A DNA stretch of 64,000 bases from Bacteroidota bacterium (lineage in GTDB: Bacteria > Bacteroidota > Bacteroidia > Cytophagales > Cytophagaceae): assembly GCA_023428135.1 (NCBI GenBank), contig JAEYZG010000010.1, positions 310,001-374,000 of the forward strand, read 5' to 3'. The position numbers and the translations under genes are program-made. This document shows, piece after piece, positions 42,949 to 52,255 of the stretch. The notes beneath the pieces were generated by a model. The model was not told where the DNA came from. It saw only the letters and a list, made by a program, of their open reading frames with translations, and made no database searches. The number at the start of each line of letters is the position of its first letter. The first letter of the stretch is position 1.

Positions 42949-44715
42949 TTAAGGTTCTAAATACATCCTTTCAATCACGTCTTTAAAGTTTTCAAGAATT
43001 ACCTTTCTTTTAAGCTTCAAAGTAGGTGTGAGTTCTCCAGATTCTATTGTCCAGGGTGATTTTACAAGTTGAAATTTCTTTATTTTTTCGAACTGAGCAA
43101 AATTTTCATTATAGGCCTCGACTTCTTTTTCAAATTTTTCAATTACAGCCGGATTCTTTAAAATAGAAGATTCATCTGAAAATGGAATTCCTTTTATGGA
43201 ACACCAGGACTTAAGACCTATAAATGAAGGCACAATCAATGCCGAAGCAAATTTTTTTCCATCTCCTACCACCATTATCTGCTCAATAATCCTGGATTCT
43301 TTGAATTTATTCTCAATGGCCTGAGGTGCAATGTATTTACCTCCTGAGGTTTTGAACATTTCTTTTTTCCGATCTGTGATCTTAAGAAATCTTCCATCTA
43401 TAAATTCACCAATATCTCCGGTATGGAACCAATCTTCGCTGTCTATTACATCTGCTGTAAGATCAGGCTTATTGTAGTAGCCTTTCATTACATGTGGACC
43501 CTTTGTCAAAATTTCTCCGTCAGGAGCAATTTTAACTTCCACATTAGGCAAAACCAAACCTACTGTCCCCACCATGCTTTCCCCTTCTACCGGTCTATTG
43601 ACAGCAATAACAGGCGAAGTTTCTGTAAGACCGTAACCTTCCATCACTTTTACCTGAGCAGCCCAGAATACTTTGGCCAATCTGGGTTGTAAAGCGGCAC
43701 CACCGGAAATGATTACAATTATATTTCCACCCAGAGCTTCTCTCCATTTGTTAAATATAATCTTGTTCGCCAGCCGAAGTTGAAAGTTATAAAAAATACC
43801 TTGATTTACATTATTTTCAAACTTGTGTCCCAAATCAAGGGCCCAATAAAATAATTTCTTCTTTATCCCGCTCAGGGAGGCTCCTTTTTCTACTATTTTA
43901 TCATAAACTTTCTCCAGAAGTCTTGGAACCGTCACAAAAATGTGAGGTTGTACTTCTTTCAAATTCTCCGCAACGGTGTTGATATTTTCTGCATAATAAA
44001 TTGAAATCCCACAACGAGTGTACAGATAGTTGAGCATTCTTTCATAAACATGGCTGAGCGGTAAGAAGCTCAAGGCTCTGTGTTGATGATTTACCGGCAA
44101 CAATGGGGCACACGCATATACGTTACTCAGAATATTAGCATGGGTAAGCATTACTCCTTTCGGATTTCCGGTAGTCCCAGAAGTATAAATCAAAGTGACG
44201 AGATCTTCAGATTTAATAGATGCCTTGATATTTTGAAGTTCAATTGCATTAATTTCTTCTCCAAGAGATTTAATCTCAGTCCAGTTTTTCACACCGTCAA
44301 TGGTATCAAAAGAATAAATTTCTCTGACGGAGGTTATCCCTATAGCAGCTTCTTTTGACTTATCATAAAGCTCCTGGTCAGCTGCAAAAATCAGTTTTAC
44401 ATCTGCATCTCTGAATATAAAATTGTAGTTTTCGACAGTATTTGTAGGATAAACAGGTACACCCACTGCTCCAATTTGCTGCAGGGCCATATCAACAAAA
44501 TTCCATTCTGGTCTGTTTGGAGAAACTATAACAACTTTATCATCTTTTTTTATTCCAAGTTTGATAAGGCCAGTACTTAATTTATCTGCTATGTTTGCAT
44601 ACTCAAGCGAACTGAATTTTTTCCAGCTGCCGTTTATTTTACAGGCAAGAGCATCATCTTTTGGAAAATTTTTTACCTGATAATCAAGTAAATCAAATAG
44701 TCTTTTAAACTCCAT
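42949..44715 (-). CDS. long-chain acyl-CoA synthetase (AMP-forming)
   Basis: The protein has about 588 residues from the ATG at 44715 (MEFKRLFDLLDYQ). A longer start at 44769 adds a hydrophobic lead not seen in the family. The AMP-binding motifs are clear: LIYTSGTTGNPKGVMLTH, LSHVYERM, EGYGLTETSPVIAVNRP, DWFHTGDIGEF and DRKKEMFKTSGGKYIAP. It activates fatty acids with ATP to acyl-CoA for degradation or lipid synthesis (FadD-like). Cytoplasmic, membrane-associated. No beta-oxidation gene is next to it. Confidence 0.92.
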   Translation of the reverse strand: MEFKRLFDLLDYQVKNFPKDDALACKINGSWKKFSSLEYANIADKLSTGLIKLGIKKDDKVVIVSPNRPEWNFVDMALQQIGAVGVPVYPTNTVENYNFIFRDADVKLIFAADQELYDKSKEAAIGITSVREIYSFDTIDGVKNWTEIKSLGEEINAIELQNIKASIKSEDLVTLIYTSGTTGNPKGVMLTHANILSNVYACAPLLPVNHQHRALSFLPLSHVYERMLNYLYTRCGISIYYAENINTVAENLKEVQPHIFVTVPRLLEKVYDKIVEKGASLSGIKKKLFYWALDLGHKFENNVNQGIFYNFQLRLANKIIFNKWREALGGNIIVIISGGAALQPRLAKVFWAAQVKVMEGYGLTETSPVIAVNRPVEGESMVGTVGLVLPNVEVKIAPDGEILTKGPHVMKGYYNKPDLTADVIDSEDWFHTGDIGEFIDGRFLKITDRKKEMFKTSGGKYIAPQAIENKFKESRIIEQIMVVGDGKKFASALIVPSFIGLKSWCSIKGIPFSDESSILKNPAVIEKFEKEVEAYNENFAQFEKIKKFQLVKSPWTIESGELTPTLKLKRKVILENFKDVIERMYLEP

Positions 44716-44808
44716 AGCTTTAAAGAATTTTGTGGAAATAATTGTTGAGAAGAAAATAATCGGATACAATATCCGCGTAGCGGGAAAATTTTTTAAACTG
44801 CCGGCGAA

Positions 44809-46647
44809 TTAGATTTTATCACCCCGAAGCTGTCTAAAGCGTTTTCTTGCCTCTACGTTAAAGATACTTCCAGGGTATTTAATCATAAAATCCTGATAAA
44901 TCTGCATCGCCTTCTGGTTATCTTTTTTATTTTCTTCATAAATGACTCCCGTAAGAAACAGAGCATCATCACCAAGAATATCATTAGAGAAAGAAGCATT
45001 AATTTTCTCTAATGCAAGAAGGCTTTTATCAAAATCACCTAATTTTCTATAGATCTTTGCTTCCAATAAAAGCACTTCATCAGCCAGGGAATGCTTCGGA
45101 TATTTTCTTAGAATTTCCTCTGCCATTTCAATAGCTTCTAGATTTTTATTTCTGAAAAGAAGAAAATCTATCTTGGCATATTCCTTCATAGCTTCATTTG
45201 TCGTATCTGTATCCAGTATAGTATTGTCCTGAATCAGAAGACTAAGATTCATCGCATCATTTGAAATTTCTCTCGAAGTAGCCATTTTAAGAATATCAAG
45301 ATGTTCCTGCGCCAGTTCAAATTCTCCTTTGTAATAATTTAATTTTGCATTCTTTAGCTTCGCTTCATGGCCAATCGGATCTTCCTTCATTGCTTTTTCA
45401 GCCTGAGAATACAATAACGTTGCTTCCCACGGTTCCTCTTTTAACAGGTAAATATCACCAAGGTCAATCTTTATTTTTGCTGTCAAACGACTATCATTTC
45501 TGGAATAATTTAAAGCATCGTTCAATATTATAATAGCTGTATCCTTTTTGTCCAGGTAGAATGCCTCCAGCAAAGCCATGTTTTTCATAGCCTCTGTGGT
45601 GTAAGGAGATTTTCCAAGTTCTTTAATAAGATTTGTGTAATCAGCTATCAACAATCTTATCTGACTTTCATTAACAGGAAATGTATTCTTAACCAGTTCT
45701 TCTCTGGAATTAATCAACATTCTTTTTGCCTGACCATAATGCACCCCATTCTTGTATTCATCCACAACATATTGGAAAAATTTTGAAGCTGCTTCATAGT
45801 CTTTATTTTCCATTGCAATTCTACCCACCTCTATCAATTTCATACCCTGCATTTTGTATCTCTTATCTAAGGCTTTTGACTGCATAAAGGCTTTTGTAAA
45901 ATTCTTCTGCTGTATATTCATCCAGAGGAGCATTTCATTAAAAGCTGCATCATTGGGGTCTTTTTGAATTTTATCATACAATGTTGTTTCCAATAAATCA
46001 AAATCCTCTTTTTCTGTCAGAATATTCTGTAATTGGTTTTTCACATTTTCCAATTCATTAGGATCATTTTTCAGATAATTCAGCATTTCTTCAATCATTA
46101 ATGCATTATTATTCTGAATTTTATACAGCTCAGCAAGTTTAAAACTGTATAAATTTCTGTCATTTAGTGACTTTCTTGAGTTTATATACAATTCCGCAGC
46201 TTTATCCACATTTCCGGATTTCACCAGATAATCCGCAATTTTTTCAGTTAAGGATTGATTTTCCCGAATAGCTTCAGAAAGGTTTGAAAATTCCTTCTGA
46301 GCTTTGTCCTGCGAAGAGAATTTCTGTAAATGAAGATAGAGGTCAGCTTTATAAAAAGATTCGTTAGGAGCGCTCTTAATCATCTTTTTGATGAGCTTCT
46401 CTCCTTCAGTAATATTTTTTTCGTGGATTAACGAATTATAGTAATTAGAATAGATCAGCGGAAGGTTTTCAGACTTTTTGCTGATTTTTTCGTATTCAGA
46501 AAGAGCTTTGCTGTATTCCTGGTTGTTGTAGTATTCATTGGCAATTTTTATTTCAGGAGATCCTTGCGCATACAAAAAGTTGGAAGTTGCCAAAAACAAA
46601 AATGCAACAAGAGAGGTTAAGGAAATATAAAGCTTCTTCACATTCAT
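44809..46647 (-). CDS. secreted tetratricopeptide-repeat protein
   Basis: The protein has about 612 residues from MNVKKLYISLTSL (an ATG three codons earlier exists). A signal peptide ending SNFLYAQ precedes about a dozen TPR-like helical repeats, for instance NEYYNNQEYSKALSEYEKIS and the last ones ending KAMQIYQDFMIKYPGS. Such proteins act as periplasmic scaffolds, for example in envelope assembly. The partner cannot be read. Its promoter lies in the DnaA-box-rich gap at its 5' side. Confidence 0.8.
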   Translation of the reverse strand: MNVKKLYISLTSLVAFLFLATSNFLYAQGSPEIKIANEYYNNQEYSKALSEYEKISKKSENLPLIYSNYYNSLIHEKNITEGEKLIKKMIKSAPNESFYKADLYLHLQKFSSQDKAQKEFSNLSEAIRENQSLTEKIADYLVKSGNVDKAAELYINSRKSLNDRNLYSFKLAELYKIQNNNALMIEEMLNYLKNDPNELENVKNQLQNILTEKEDFDLLETTLYDKIQKDPNDAAFNEMLLWMNIQQKNFTKAFMQSKALDKRYKMQGMKLIEVGRIAMENKDYEAASKFFQYVVDEYKNGVHYGQAKRMLINSREELVKNTFPVNESQIRLLIADYTNLIKELGKSPYTTEAMKNMALLEAFYLDKKDTAIIILNDALNYSRNDSRLTAKIKIDLGDIYLLKEEPWEATLLYSQAEKAMKEDPIGHEAKLKNAKLNYYKGEFELAQEHLDILKMATSREISNDAMNLSLLIQDNTILDTDTTNEAMKEYAKIDFLLFRNKNLEAIEMAEEILRKYPKHSLADEVLLLEAKIYRKLGDFDKSLLALEKINASFSNDILGDDALFLTGVIYEENKKDNQKAMQIYQDFMIKYPGSIFNVEARKRFRQLRGDKI

Positions 46648-46656
46648 ATTTTTCAA

Positions 46657-47101
46657 ACTGACTTATTAATCCCTTATTTTATTAATTAAATATTTAAATA
46701 ATTATTATTTATAATATATCCCTGTGAATAAGTTGAAAACTTTAATTATTCACGTCTTGATTTTTTGTGAAGTTTATAATTCTTGATTTATATCTTTTTT
46801 ATCCACAGGTTATATAACGATTTATTGATTGATTATTAGATATTTTTGGTTTTTATTCACGAAAGATAATTTTTTAATGTGTATTTATCCTTAAACAATG
46901 TGGATTGAGGATTGTTATAAATAATCCACCATTTTTGACCATGTTATTTTTGTTGAATTTTGTTTCGTTGATAAAAGTCTCATCTCATATTGTTTTTAGA
47001 TTTTGAAAATTTATTTCTTAATGATTTAATAACATTGAATGTTGAAAATGTTTAATCACTAATAGTTAAAAATCAATATTTTATGTTTTTATCAAAAAAT
47101 A
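46657..47101. other. candidate replication origin (oriC-like region)
   Basis: A 445-base, very AT-rich gap with DnaA-box matches. Exact boxes: TGTGAATAA (46723-46731, minus TTATTCACA) and TTATCCACA (46799-46807). One-mismatch boxes: TTATTCACG at 46746 and at 46853. Weaker ones: TGTGTATTT at 46878 and TGTGGATTG at 46899. AT stretches flank them on both sides. Both neighbouring genes are on the minus strand, but hand counts show + strand C above G left of the gap (25 G, 39 C in 45241-45420) and G above C right of it (39 G, 27 C in 50341-50520). mnmG, a common origin neighbour, lies 2.5 kb away. Confidence 0.6.
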
Positions 47102-48718
47102 TTAAAATTCTATGTTGATATCTTTGACTTCCCAATTGGCTCTTAAACCTATTTTCTCTTTGTAGAAGATAACTGGTTCTGCCTGAATCATTTTATTTAG
47201 ATTTGCATTATCCCATTTGCCATTGTTATTAACATCTACGAGAATTCTAATATAATATGTTCCTGGGTTAAGGAAATTCAATTCGAATTTTTTAGGGTTT
47301 TTGAGGGTAAGAATAGGATTGTACTTTTCATCAAGTAATTCAAAAAAGTAGTTTTTAGCCTCTGTGGATATCGTTCCTGAAAGTATTGCATAGTCCTCTT
47401 CTTTTTTAACAGTAAACCGCTCCTTTAAGCCCCTGTTATCATTATTTAAGAAATCTTTTATGGTACTGTCTGGAATAATTAGAAATAAGGAATCGATTTT
47501 CTCCGGATACAGGATATCTACCTCTGCTTGTAGCTTTTGTTTATTTAGTTTAAAGTTTTTCTTTTCAAAAGGTTTTATGATTGAATCCTCCTTTATCTGG
47601 ATTTGGCTGAAATCTATATCAGTAACCGGAGTTGAAAAGTTTAATTTGATCTTGTTTGCTCTAGGGTTTAATTTTCCATTGTCTGGATTAACTGTTATGA
47701 GCAATGGTGCCTTTGTTTCGGTTTTCTTTTTGGTTTTAGATTCAAAGATGATTCTTATGTTTCCTCTTCCTATATTCCCAGAAGAATCTTCTAATACAAG
47801 TTTAAGTGGAATACTATCTTCTATTATTTTCCATGTATTGAATATTTTTATTGTATTTCCTTGATTTTCAATTATATAGCTTACATTAAAAGATGTATCT
47901 TTTTGATAATCAATATTTTGTGATTTTATCCCTTCCTTTAATTTTATAATATATTCATTTTCATTTAGAGTTGAGGTAGATATTATCTCAGGAGCTGTGG
48001 TATCTATTTTGGTTAGGTAAATATCTGAGTTTGTAATATTGCTATCTATTGGAATTTTGGTCTTGAATCCAATTTTCTCTTTTGAATCATATTTCAAATT
48101 ATTGCTTAGATCTTCCAATGCATAAAGATCATATGTTCCTTTTTTTATATTGGTGATTTTGTATTGATCGTTTTCGGATTTAGAAAAGTAAAGCGGCTTT
48201 GAATTGGTGATGTTTAAAGTATCATCACTTTTGTATAGAGCAACAGATATATTTGTTAGTGGTTTATTGGTAAGTAAATCTGTTAGTTTTCCGGATATGG
48301 TTAAGGTATCTAGTATTGGTCCGGTGCTAAAGGCTAATGAAAGGTTTTTCGGTGCATTGCTTTCTGTGATATCCTGAATGGCATTTCTAAAGTTCAAAGT
48401 ATAGGTAGTATTTTCTTCAAATGGTTTATTGAATGTTATTGTTAGTTTTTTACCTCTGATCTTGTAAGTATATTCTGAATTTATAGTTGGAGAAATTATT
48501 AATTGCTCCATGAAATTATTTTCTTTAATATTTTCATCGAATTCAAAAATCATAGTGTTTGATTTGAATCCTAATGAATTTGGCTTTGGATGTGATTTGA
48601 CTACTTTGGGAGGTTTTACATCTTTGGGTCCTCCTTGGGGAGCCTGAATATTTGCACAGGCTTTCAAAAATATGATTATAAAAATTACTGTTACTGTTGT
48701 AAAAATATTTCTTATCAT
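47102..48718 (-). CDS. Ig-like (Big_5) domain lipoprotein
   Basis: The 538-residue protein has a lipoprotein signal with lipobox FLKACAN. An N-terminal Big_5/SbsA-type Ig domain (PPKVVKSHPKPNSLGF ... IFEFDENIKENNF) is followed by further beta domains, one a carboxypeptidase-regulatory-like repeat (LTISGKLTDLLTNKPLTN). Asn/Lys/Ile-rich composition suggests a surface or periplasmic structural role. Its ATG overlaps the methyltransferase stop by 4 bases, so translation is coupled. Function unknown. Confidence 0.75.
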   Translation of the reverse strand: MIRNIFTTVTVIFIIIFLKACANIQAPQGGPKDVKPPKVVKSHPKPNSLGFKSNTMIFEFDENIKENNFMEQLIISPTINSEYTYKIRGKKLTITFNKPFEENTTYTLNFRNAIQDITESNAPKNLSLAFSTGPILDTLTISGKLTDLLTNKPLTNISVALYKSDDTLNITNSKPLYFSKSENDQYKITNIKKGTYDLYALEDLSNNLKYDSKEKIGFKTKIPIDSNITNSDIYLTKIDTTAPEIISTSTLNENEYIIKLKEGIKSQNIDYQKDTSFNVSYIIENQGNTIKIFNTWKIIEDSIPLKLVLEDSSGNIGRGNIRIIFESKTKKKTETKAPLLITVNPDNGKLNPRANKIKLNFSTPVTDIDFSQIQIKEDSIIKPFEKKNFKLNKQKLQAEVDILYPEKIDSLFLIIPDSTIKDFLNNDNRGLKERFTVKKEEDYAILSGTISTEAKNYFFELLDEKYNPILTLKNPKKFELNFLNPGTYYIRILVDVNNNGKWDNANLNKMIQAEPVIFYKEKIGLRANWEVKDINIEF

Positions 48719-49596
48719 TTTTTTATTCTTGCGATATATATGATACTAGAGTAATTTCCTGATTCTTTTTTTGCTCTTAAGTTTGATTTAAATCCGGTGA
48801 TGAAAGCGTTTAATAGACTATTTGATCCTTTATATTTTTCGCTTAACATACTTACATAGTAACTATCGAATTTCATTGGTTTCGTTTCAATGAGCTGAAA
48901 TCCCGTTTGTACTAGTAGATTATTTAGAGCTGTTTTTGAGAAGTGGTATAGATGTCTCGGTACATCATAGGCCGCCCAGGTTTCCTGGTAATATTTTGAA
49001 TCATTAGACTCTAAATTCGGAACTGCAATTATGAGTGTTCCTTCATCTTTTAATAAATCCTTTATTTTGGCAAGAGCTTTTACTGGATCATGGATATGTT
49101 CAAGTACATGCCAAAGTGTTATTACGTTGAATTCTTTTATGGCTTTAATTTCATTTAAATTGCCATAAATTTCTTTTCCTGTTAGATCTTTAGCTTTTTG
49201 CCTTGCACCATTGTCAGGTTCAGTACCTGTTATCCTCCATCCGTTTTCCTGGCATTTCTTAAGAAAGTATCCTGTACCACATCCTATATCTAATAGGTTC
49301 CCTGGTTTTGAATACTTGTTGATTAACTCAAGTTTAGCTGTAAGAGTTATTTTTCTTATTCTATGGTATATTGCGTTGATGATACCTTTCTTGGAATCTG
49401 TGTGAGATACATATTTTTCAGATTGGTAATATCTTCCTATGTTCTGCTCATCAGGTTGTGGAGAGGTTATATGCAATTTGCATTTAGGACATTCTAATAA
49501 GTTAAAATTCTCCTGTGTAATTGAGTAATCTTTAATATTCAGTTTAAGTCCTAATCCTGTGGAATGACATACAGGGCATGAGTTTATCTCTTTCAT
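48715..49596 (-). CDS. class I SAM-dependent methyltransferase with N-terminal zinc module
   Basis: The 293-residue protein starts with a four-Cys zinc motif (CPVCHSTG and LECPKCKLH). The Rossmann-type methyltransferase domain follows: NLLDIGCGTGYFLKKC (motif I), TLWHVLEHIHDPVKAL and IIAVPNLESNDSKYYQ. This matches Methyltransf_23-type small-molecule or glycolipid methyltransferases. The substrate is unknown. It lies directly beside mnmG (no intergenic base) and overlaps the Ig-like lipoprotein by 4 bases. Confidence 0.85.
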   Translation of the reverse strand: MKEINSCPVCHSTGLGLKLNIKDYSITQENFNLLECPKCKLHITSPQPDEQNIGRYYQSEKYVSHTDSKKGIINAIYHRIRKITLTAKLELINKYSKPGNLLDIGCGTGYFLKKCQENGWRITGTEPDNGARQKAKDLTGKEIYGNLNEIKAIKEFNVITLWHVLEHIHDPVKALAKIKDLLKDEGTLIIAVPNLESNDSKYYQETWAAYDVPRHLYHFSKTALNNLLVQTGFQLIETKPMKFDSYYVSMLSEKYKGSNSLLNAFITGFKSNLRAKKESGNYSSIIYIARIKK

Positions 49597-51462
49597 TTAT
49601 TTTCCTAGATAAATCATTAGGACAGAAATATCAGATGGAGTTATCCCACTTATTCTTGATGCTTGTCCTAGTGTTTTTGGTTTAATTCTTTTTAGCTTCT
49701 CCCTTGCTTCTGCTGACAGCGCTACCAAACTATCATAATTCATGGATTCGTTTATTTGAAAGTTTTCCATGTTTGTCATTTTCTTAGCCAGAGCTTCTTC
49801 TTTCTGAATATAGCTTTCGTATTTTACTTCTATTGAAGTCTGCTCAACTATATCATCACTGTAATTAGAGATGAGTTTATTTGTGTCTTCGTTTATATTA
49901 GCCAGGTCTTTTATATCGAGATCTGGTCGTTTTATCAGGTTAAGGTATGTTGCTTTTTCTCTTATTTGAGCACTTCCAAGTTCCTCTAGTCTTGAATTGA
50001 TTTGATCAGGTTGGAATTTGAAAGTTTTTAGTTGTTCGGTGAGATTTAATACACCTTTTTTCTTTTGCTCCATTTTCTCATATCTATCCCTGCTAGCAAG
50101 TCCTAAAGCATATCCTTTTCCTGTTAATCTTAAATCGGCATTATCTTGACGTAGTAGTATTCTGTATTCTGCTCTTGAAGTAAACATTCTATATGGTTCT
50201 TCTGTACCTTTATTTACTAAGTCATCAATCAGAACCCCTATATATGCTTCAGATCTTCCAAGAATGAATTCTTCCTTTTCATGGACTTTATTATGAGCGT
50301 TTATTCCCGCAATTAATCCCTGGCATGCGGCTTCTTCATAACCTGTAGTTCCATTAATCTGTCCGGCGAAGTATAGATTGTCCAGGATCTTTGTTTCAAG
50401 AGTTAGTTTTAATTGTGTTGGTGGGAAATAGTCGTATTCTATTGCATATCCAGGTCTGAACATTTTTACATTTTCGAATCCTGGTATTAGTTTAAGGGCA
50501 TTGTATTGTACATCTTCAGGTAGTGAAGTTGAAAAACCATTTACATAGATTTCTACTGTATTCCATCCTTCTGGTTCTACAAATATTTGATGCCTTTCTT
50601 TATCTGCGAATCTGTTTATTTTATCTTCTACAGAAGGGCAATATCTTGGACCTAATCCTTTAATTCTCCCTGTATACATTGGAGATTTATCAAATCCTGT
50701 CTTTAATACTTCATGTACATCTTTATTTGTATAGGTAATGTAACAGCTTCTCTGTTCTTTTGGAGCTGATGTTTCTTCTGAATAGGAGAATTTTCCAGGA
50801 TTTTCATCACCTCTTTGTTCTTCCATTCTTTGGTAGTTCAATGATCTACCATCTATTCTTGGTGGAGTTCCGGTCTTCATTCTCCCTGCTTCAAAACCTA
50901 GTTCAACTAGTTGTTCTGTTATTCCTGTTGCTGCTTTTTCTGCAGTTCGTCCTCCTCCAAACCTTTTTTCTCCGATGTGTATTATCCCATTTAAGAATGT
51001 TCCATTGGTTAGAACAACAGATTTGGATTTTATTTCTATACCCATTCCTGTTCTTACCCCAACTACTTTTCCATCCTTTACAAGAAGTCCGCTAATCATT
51101 TCTTGCCAGAAGTCTACATTAGGTGTTCTTTCTAAAGTTAATCTCCATTCTTCTGCAAACCTCATTCTGTCATTTTGACTCCTAGGACTCCACATTGCAG
51201 GACCTTTTGATCTGTTTAGCATCCTGAATTGAATCATCGATTTGTCGGATATAATACCCGATTGACCACCTAAAGCATCTATTTCTCTTACTATTTGTCC
51301 TTTTGCCACTCCTCCCATTGCCGGATTGCAAGACATTTGAGCGATAGTTTGCATGTTCATTGTTGCAAGTAGTACTGTTGAGCCCATGTTGGCAGCAGCA
51401 GCAGCAGCTTCACATCCTGCATGACCTGCACCTACAACAATTACATCGTATTCTTTAAACAT
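49597..51462 (-). CDS. mnmG: tRNA uridine-5-carboxymethylaminomethyl modification enzyme MnmG (GidA)
   Basis: The 621-residue FAD protein, with MnmE, modifies U34 of certain tRNAs. The start VIVVGAGHAGCEAAAAAANM is the Rossmann FAD motif. Also visible are NPAMGGVAKGQIVREIDALGG, TGTPPRIDGRSLNY, FAGQINGTTGYEEAACQGL and the C-terminal end KPKTLGQASRISGITPSDI (in slightly varied form). Length fits the family. mnmG classically lies near the origin of replication, which supports the oriC and parS candidates on either side. Confidence 0.96.
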   Translation of the reverse strand: MFKEYDVIVVGAGHAGCEAAAAAANMGSTVLLATMNMQTIAQMSCNPAMGGVAKGQIVREIDALGGQSGIISDKSMIQFRMLNRSKGPAMWSPRSQNDRMRFAEEWRLTLERTPNVDFWQEMISGLLVKDGKVVGVRTGMGIEIKSKSVVLTNGTFLNGIIHIGEKRFGGGRTAEKAATGITEQLVELGFEAGRMKTGTPPRIDGRSLNYQRMEEQRGDENPGKFSYSEETSAPKEQRSCYITYTNKDVHEVLKTGFDKSPMYTGRIKGLGPRYCPSVEDKINRFADKERHQIFVEPEGWNTVEIYVNGFSTSLPEDVQYNALKLIPGFENVKMFRPGYAIEYDYFPPTQLKLTLETKILDNLYFAGQINGTTGYEEAACQGLIAGINAHNKVHEKEEFILGRSEAYIGVLIDDLVNKGTEEPYRMFTSRAEYRILLRQDNADLRLTGKGYALGLASRDRYEKMEQKKKGVLNLTEQLKTFKFQPDQINSRLEELGSAQIREKATYLNLIKRPDLDIKDLANINEDTNKLISNYSDDIVEQTSIEVKYESYIQKEEALAKKMTNMENFQINESMNYDSLVALSAEAREKLKRIKPKTLGQASRISGITPSDISVLMIYLGK

Positions 51463-51479
51463 TTGTGATAGTAATTTTA

Positions 51480-51495
51480 TGTTCCACGTGGAACA
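51480..51495. promoter_or_regulatory. parS site 1 (ParB-binding palindrome)
   Basis: TGTTCCACGTGGAACA is a perfect 16-base palindrome and closely matches the conserved bacterial parS consensus TGTTxCACGTGAAACA. It lies 17 bases upstream of the mnmG start. Confidence 0.8.
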
Positions 51496-51571
51496 TTTTT
51501 ATTTGCTTCTTTTTGATTATTCTACAATTTGAATTGTTTAATGTAGAAATTCTTTGTTGTTTAAATTGTTA

Positions 51572-51587
51572 TATTCCGCGTGAAACA
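51572..51587. promoter_or_regulatory. degenerate parS-like site
   Basis: TATTCCGCGTGAAACA differs from the parS consensus at two bases. A further half-site, TGTTTCACGT, lies at 51768. Both are in the same gap as the perfect copies. Confidence 0.5.
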
Positions 51588-51708
51588 TTATTTGTCTAAT
51601 TTTTATTAGATTTTATATTGATAGTGAGTTCCATTTGGGGAGTTTGTTATTTTTTGATTTTTCTACTAGATAGTATCTGTGTAAAATTATCAGTTGATTG
51701 TATTGTTA

Positions 51709-51724
51709 TGTTCCACGTGGAACA
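51709..51724. promoter_or_regulatory. parS site 2
   Basis: A second exact TGTTCCACGTGGAACA, 229 bases from site 1, in the mnmG-ybeY gap. Confidence 0.8.
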
Positions 51725-51793
51725 TTTATTAATTGAATTGTTGTTAATTTTTTTAAAATTTGATTTATGTTTCACGTTAGATTTTTATAGGTT

Positions 51794-52255
51794 TTATTGT
51801 TTTGTTCCACGTGGAACATTGTATTTTGCGTTTAAGAGGGTGATGTATTTGTTTTCTTTTTCCCTCATTAGGTTTTTCTCTTCTTCCTTTTTGTCTTTGT
51901 ATCCACAGAGATGTAATATTCCGTGGATTAAAACCCTGTAAAGCTCTAATTGAAATGTCGTTTCGAATCTTGCCGCATTTTCTCTTACTCTTTCGATACT
52001 AATGAATATATCCGATTCGATTAAAGTTCCATCAGAGTTATCAAAAGTGATAATGTCTGTTAGAGTTTTATGGTTAAGGTAATCCTTGTTGAGTTCTAAA
52101 AGATAATTATCAGAACAGAAAATATAGTTGATGTATCCAATGGATTTCTTCTCCTTTTTTGCCACCTCTTTTATCCATTGGATAATTTGATCTTTGTGTA
52201 AAAAGCGAAATGATATATCTTCTTTATGGAAAAAAATTTCAGATGTATTTGACAT
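51794..52255 (-). CDS. ybeY: endoribonuclease YbeY
   Basis: The 153-residue metalloprotein acts in 16S rRNA 3'-end maturation and ribosome quality control. The zinc motif HGILHLCGYKD is visible near the C-terminus, preceded by LTDIITFDNSDG, as in the family. The protein starts at the end of the anti-sigma-type gene, overlapping by one base. The C-terminal tail VPRGTKQ is encoded by a parS palindrome and may not be functionally important. Confidence 0.92.
   Translation of the reverse strand: MSNTSEIFFHKEDISFRFLHKDQIIQWIKEVAKKEKKSIGYINYIFCSDNYLLELNKDYLNHKTLTDIITFDNSDGTLIESDIFISIERVRENAARFETTFQLELYRVLIHGILHLCGYKDKKEEEKNLMREKENKYITLLNAKYNVPRGTKQ
51803..51818. promoter_or_regulatory. parS site 3, inside the end of ybeY
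   Basis: A third exact TGTTCCACGTGGAACA. It overlaps the last codons of ybeY and there encodes the residues VPRGT of its C-terminal tail. Confidence 0.78.

Larger units (their letters stand above)
51463..51793. other. mnmG-ybeY intergenic region with parS cluster
   Basis: 331 AT-rich bases. Apart from the parS-type sites listed separately, no gene is supported: the open frames here run through the palindromes and have no family resemblance. Confidence 0.7.

Noticed and set aside
44716..44769. Longer N-terminus of the acyl-CoA synthetase
   Set aside because: The extra residues are hydrophobic and unlike the family, and the ATG at 44715 begins directly with the conserved region.
51618..51941. 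A 107-codon plus-strand frame in the mnmG-ybeY gap
   Set aside because: It runs through two parS palindromes, overlaps ybeY antisense and has no family resemblance.
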